From a bacterium 1XD42-76 (GTDB lineage Bacteria; Bacillota; Clostridia; Lachnospirales; Lachnospiraceae): a stretch of 64,000 bases of DNA. Positions within the stretch are counted from its first letter, which is position 1, and each line of letters starts with the position of its first letter. The notes beneath the pieces are model-generated. The model was not told the origin of the DNA, did not search any database, and saw only the letters and a program-made list of their open reading frames with translations. The stretch covers positions 1 to 64,000 of the forward strand of contig QZDW01000021.1 of NCBI GenBank assembly GCA_009917545.1, given 5' to 3'. Positions 62,620 to 64,000 of this stretch are shown here, piece after piece. A program made the position numbers and the translations under genes.

Positions 62620-63516
62620 CTGACCCAATTTCCCCATCAATTTCAGCAAAAAACTGTTAATCCCCCGATTTTTATCTAATCTTCTTTGTCCTAATTGTTT
62701 TAAACCAATCCATTTTTACATCAAAAAACAAACCGTTCCTATCCAAAATAAAGCGTTTCATGGCATCATTCTACCAGCTTCGCAGGTCGCATACAGCCAC
62801 AACCATCAGCATCATATAAAGCCTGAGATTCCCTGCACAGAATACACCCAAAAAGACCAGAACCGTATTCCATTGGTGCCAAACACTCGTCCAGACCCTC
62901 TCTCCGTGCCTCTGGAACTATGTTTCTATCACTTCAGAAGAGCTGGGGAGCTGGTAAGAATTCCTAATGGAAACTATCATTTATGGGGTGTCACAGTATG
63001 AAAGCCTGTATTGAAAACAAGCTGCTCGTGAAAGAAAGCTATTAAGTGATCCTCAGATATGAGGGAATAGAAAATATTGAAATGCAACGCGGTATCACGC
63101 TGACAGAACAGGTGCCGGCGGTGTCGAACAGCAGATCAACCCATTCTGGGAGCTCAAAATCACTGGAACCAAATACCAAATTGTCGTTACATATAAGGAT
63201 TGTAAAACAGCCATCCTGTTAGAGAAAATGGATGCCTTTCATTCTAAACTTTCATGTACCCACAAGCAACTTTACCGCCACGAGTAAAATTTTTCTGGCA
63301 CCTTTGGCATACGGAACTTATTCCGTCTGCCAGGCAGTATAGGAATCCTCAGCACTCCCGTCATTCTCCTCCTTCCCCTCCTTTGACAGAGAAAATATCT
63401 GCAGCCGCCTCATCACCTGCGCCCGCCCAGATATTGATTCGAAGCCAGATACCATGTAACCCTAACCTGCTCATGCTTCCCCTCTATAAACCCTGTCACC
63501 GCGAAGGACACTGGAC
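62620..63516. other. Intergenic region upstream of the - strand operon
   Basis: About 900 bp lie between the leader element and the terminator of the heptose-kinase gene. They should contain the operon promoter, but none was identified. At about 63088-63290 (+ strand) a short frame reads TGAGGVEQQINPFWELKITG and then YKDCKTAILLEKMDAF. It looks like the decayed end of a protein gene but was not recognised. Confidence 0.35.
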
Positions 63517-63571
63517 AAAAAGAGGCCGCAAGGGAGCAAAACCTGTCCTGCTCTGTTCCCTTACGGCCTCT
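63517..63571 (-). terminator. Intrinsic terminator after the heptose-kinase gene
   Basis: AGAGGCCG pairs with CGGCCTCT, and AAGGGA with TCCCTT inside, with one mismatch between. On the - strand the hairpin is followed by TTTTT. It lies about 60 bases beyond the stop at 63632 and separates that transcription unit from the glycan operon. Confidence 0.75.
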
Positions 63572-63631
63572 ATATTCCTGAAACTATGAATCAGGCTGCC
63601 CATGCTATACACAAATCATGTCCCATGAACT

Positions 63632-64000
63632 TTACGCCCGGCCCGTCTCCTGCCTCCCACGGCCCTGTCTCCCCGTAGTTTCCCTATATTCCTCCGGGCT
63701 GAAATGAAGCACCCTTGTCCCACTGCTTTCAAACTGGAATGGCACATAGAGTAACTCCTCCATCGCCTTGTGCACTGCCTCCCGTTTCTCCTCTTCCACA
63801 TAAAACAGCAGAAACCCGCCGCCGCCAGCGCCCAGAAGCTTTCCGCCCAGCGCTCCCGCTGCAATTCCTTTTGCATAAAAACTGTCGATCGAGTTCGACG
63901 AAATGCGGTCAGAAATGCCTCGTTTCAGTTTCCACGTGTAATCCAGCAGTCTGCCAAACTCATTCAGATCCGCTCCCGACGTAAGTACACGTTCTGCTTC
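63632..64000 (-). CDS. GHMP kinase, C-terminal part (D-glycero-D-manno-heptose 7-phosphate kinase-like), partial
   Basis: The - strand reads in frame from the window edge to TAA at 63634-63632, 122 residues. It contains LNEFGRLLDYTWKLKRGIS, GALGGKLLGAGGGGFLLFYV and VPFQFESSGTRVLHF. The LGAGGGGF loop and the surrounding sequence are typical of HddA-type kinases, which phosphorylate heptose 7-phosphate at C1 on the way to GDP-heptose. The N-terminus lies beyond the window, so other GHMP sugar kinases cannot be excluded. The mannose-1-phosphate guanylyltransferase-like gene at 58404 is a possible partner for the GDP-activation step. Confidence 0.8.
   Translation of the reverse strand, partial: EAERVLTSGADLNEFGRLLDYTWKLKRGISDRISSNSIDSFYAKGIAAGALGGKLLGAGGGGFLLFYVEEEKREAVHKAMEELLYVPFQFESSGTRVLHFSPEEYRETTGRQGRGRQETGRA

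Noticed and set aside
63254-63589. 111-codon + strand reading frame
   Set aside because: It is proline- and serine-rich without domain pattern, has no ribosome site and overlaps the terminator of the - strand gene.

Overview
The window is a surface-glycan biosynthesis and export region from a low-to-mid GC Gram-positive bacterium, most likely a Clostridia/Lachnospiraceae member. The evidence is strong AGGAGG-type ribosome sites, TTG/GTG starts, TagB/TagF-like teichoic-acid enzymes, WsaF-like and GtrA/GtrB/GtrII-type enzymes, and remnants of IS110 and ISAzo13 insertion sequences. No rRNA, tRNA, CRISPR array or prophage was seen.

Layout. (1) 1-16.8 kb, + strand, the tail of an operon that starts outside the window: the end of a Wzt-type ABC ATPase, a methyltransferase with a coiled-coil tail, a GT2-HAD fusion, a GtrII/GtrB-type pair, a GT-C enzyme, an exported sulfatase-fold enzyme, a frameshifted exported protein, a YidC/TagF-type fusion, a tiny membrane protein with a 'YIDP' motif, and two nucleotidyltransferase genes. 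The second of these is a triple fusion: nucleotidyltransferase, SDR and PurF-like phosphoribosyltransferase. (2) 16.8-19.9 kb, a junction holding an IS110 remnant, a structured repeat, a small palindromic element and a divergent AlbA_2/ATPase regulator. (3) 19.9-38.3 kb, + strand operon: a GT4 enzyme, Wzm/Wzt ABC exporter, methyltransferase with 28-residue repeats, WsaF-like enzyme, HAD protein, acyltransferase, a second sulfatase-fold enzyme, a second YidC/TagF fusion, then a full phosphonate set (phosphonopyruvate decarboxylase, PntC-like cytidylyltransferase, PEP mutase, Fe-alcohol dehydrogenase) and a second 'YIDP' protein. (4) 38.3-38.75 kb, a convergent junction with two terminators and an ISAzo13 remnant. 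(5) 38.75-62.6 kb, - strand operon: three GT4-type genes including a 1350-residue triple enzyme, mannose-1-phosphate guanylyltransferase, a secreted glycosidase-like lipoprotein, a second Wzm/Wzt pair, methyltransferase, GT-C, GT2, acetyltransferase, GtrA, epimerase, acyltransferase, phosphoglucomutase, and a DUF1796 gene broken at a run of ten C. (6) 63.6-64 kb, the end of a GHMP heptose-phosphate kinase with its own terminator.

How the parts fit. Sugars are activated (PgcA, guanylyltransferase, heptose kinase, epimerase), polymerised by GT4/GT2 enzymes, exported by Wzm/Wzt transporters whose ATPases carry a glycan-binding C-terminal domain, and decorated outside or at the membrane by GT-C, acyltransferase and sulfatase-fold enzymes. 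The phosphonate genes predict CMP-2-hydroxyethylphosphonate or a related compound. The best candidate for moving such a CDP/CMP-linked group is the YidC/TagF fusion next to them. The two + strand cassettes repeat the same gene order with different activation enzymes, which suggests one membrane module reused for two different decorations.

A 30-base element shared 28/30 lies just upstream of the first gene of both convergent operons (19829-19858 and, inverted, 62590-62619). It is a candidate operon-wide control element. Functions are inferred from motifs read by eye; no database search was run.
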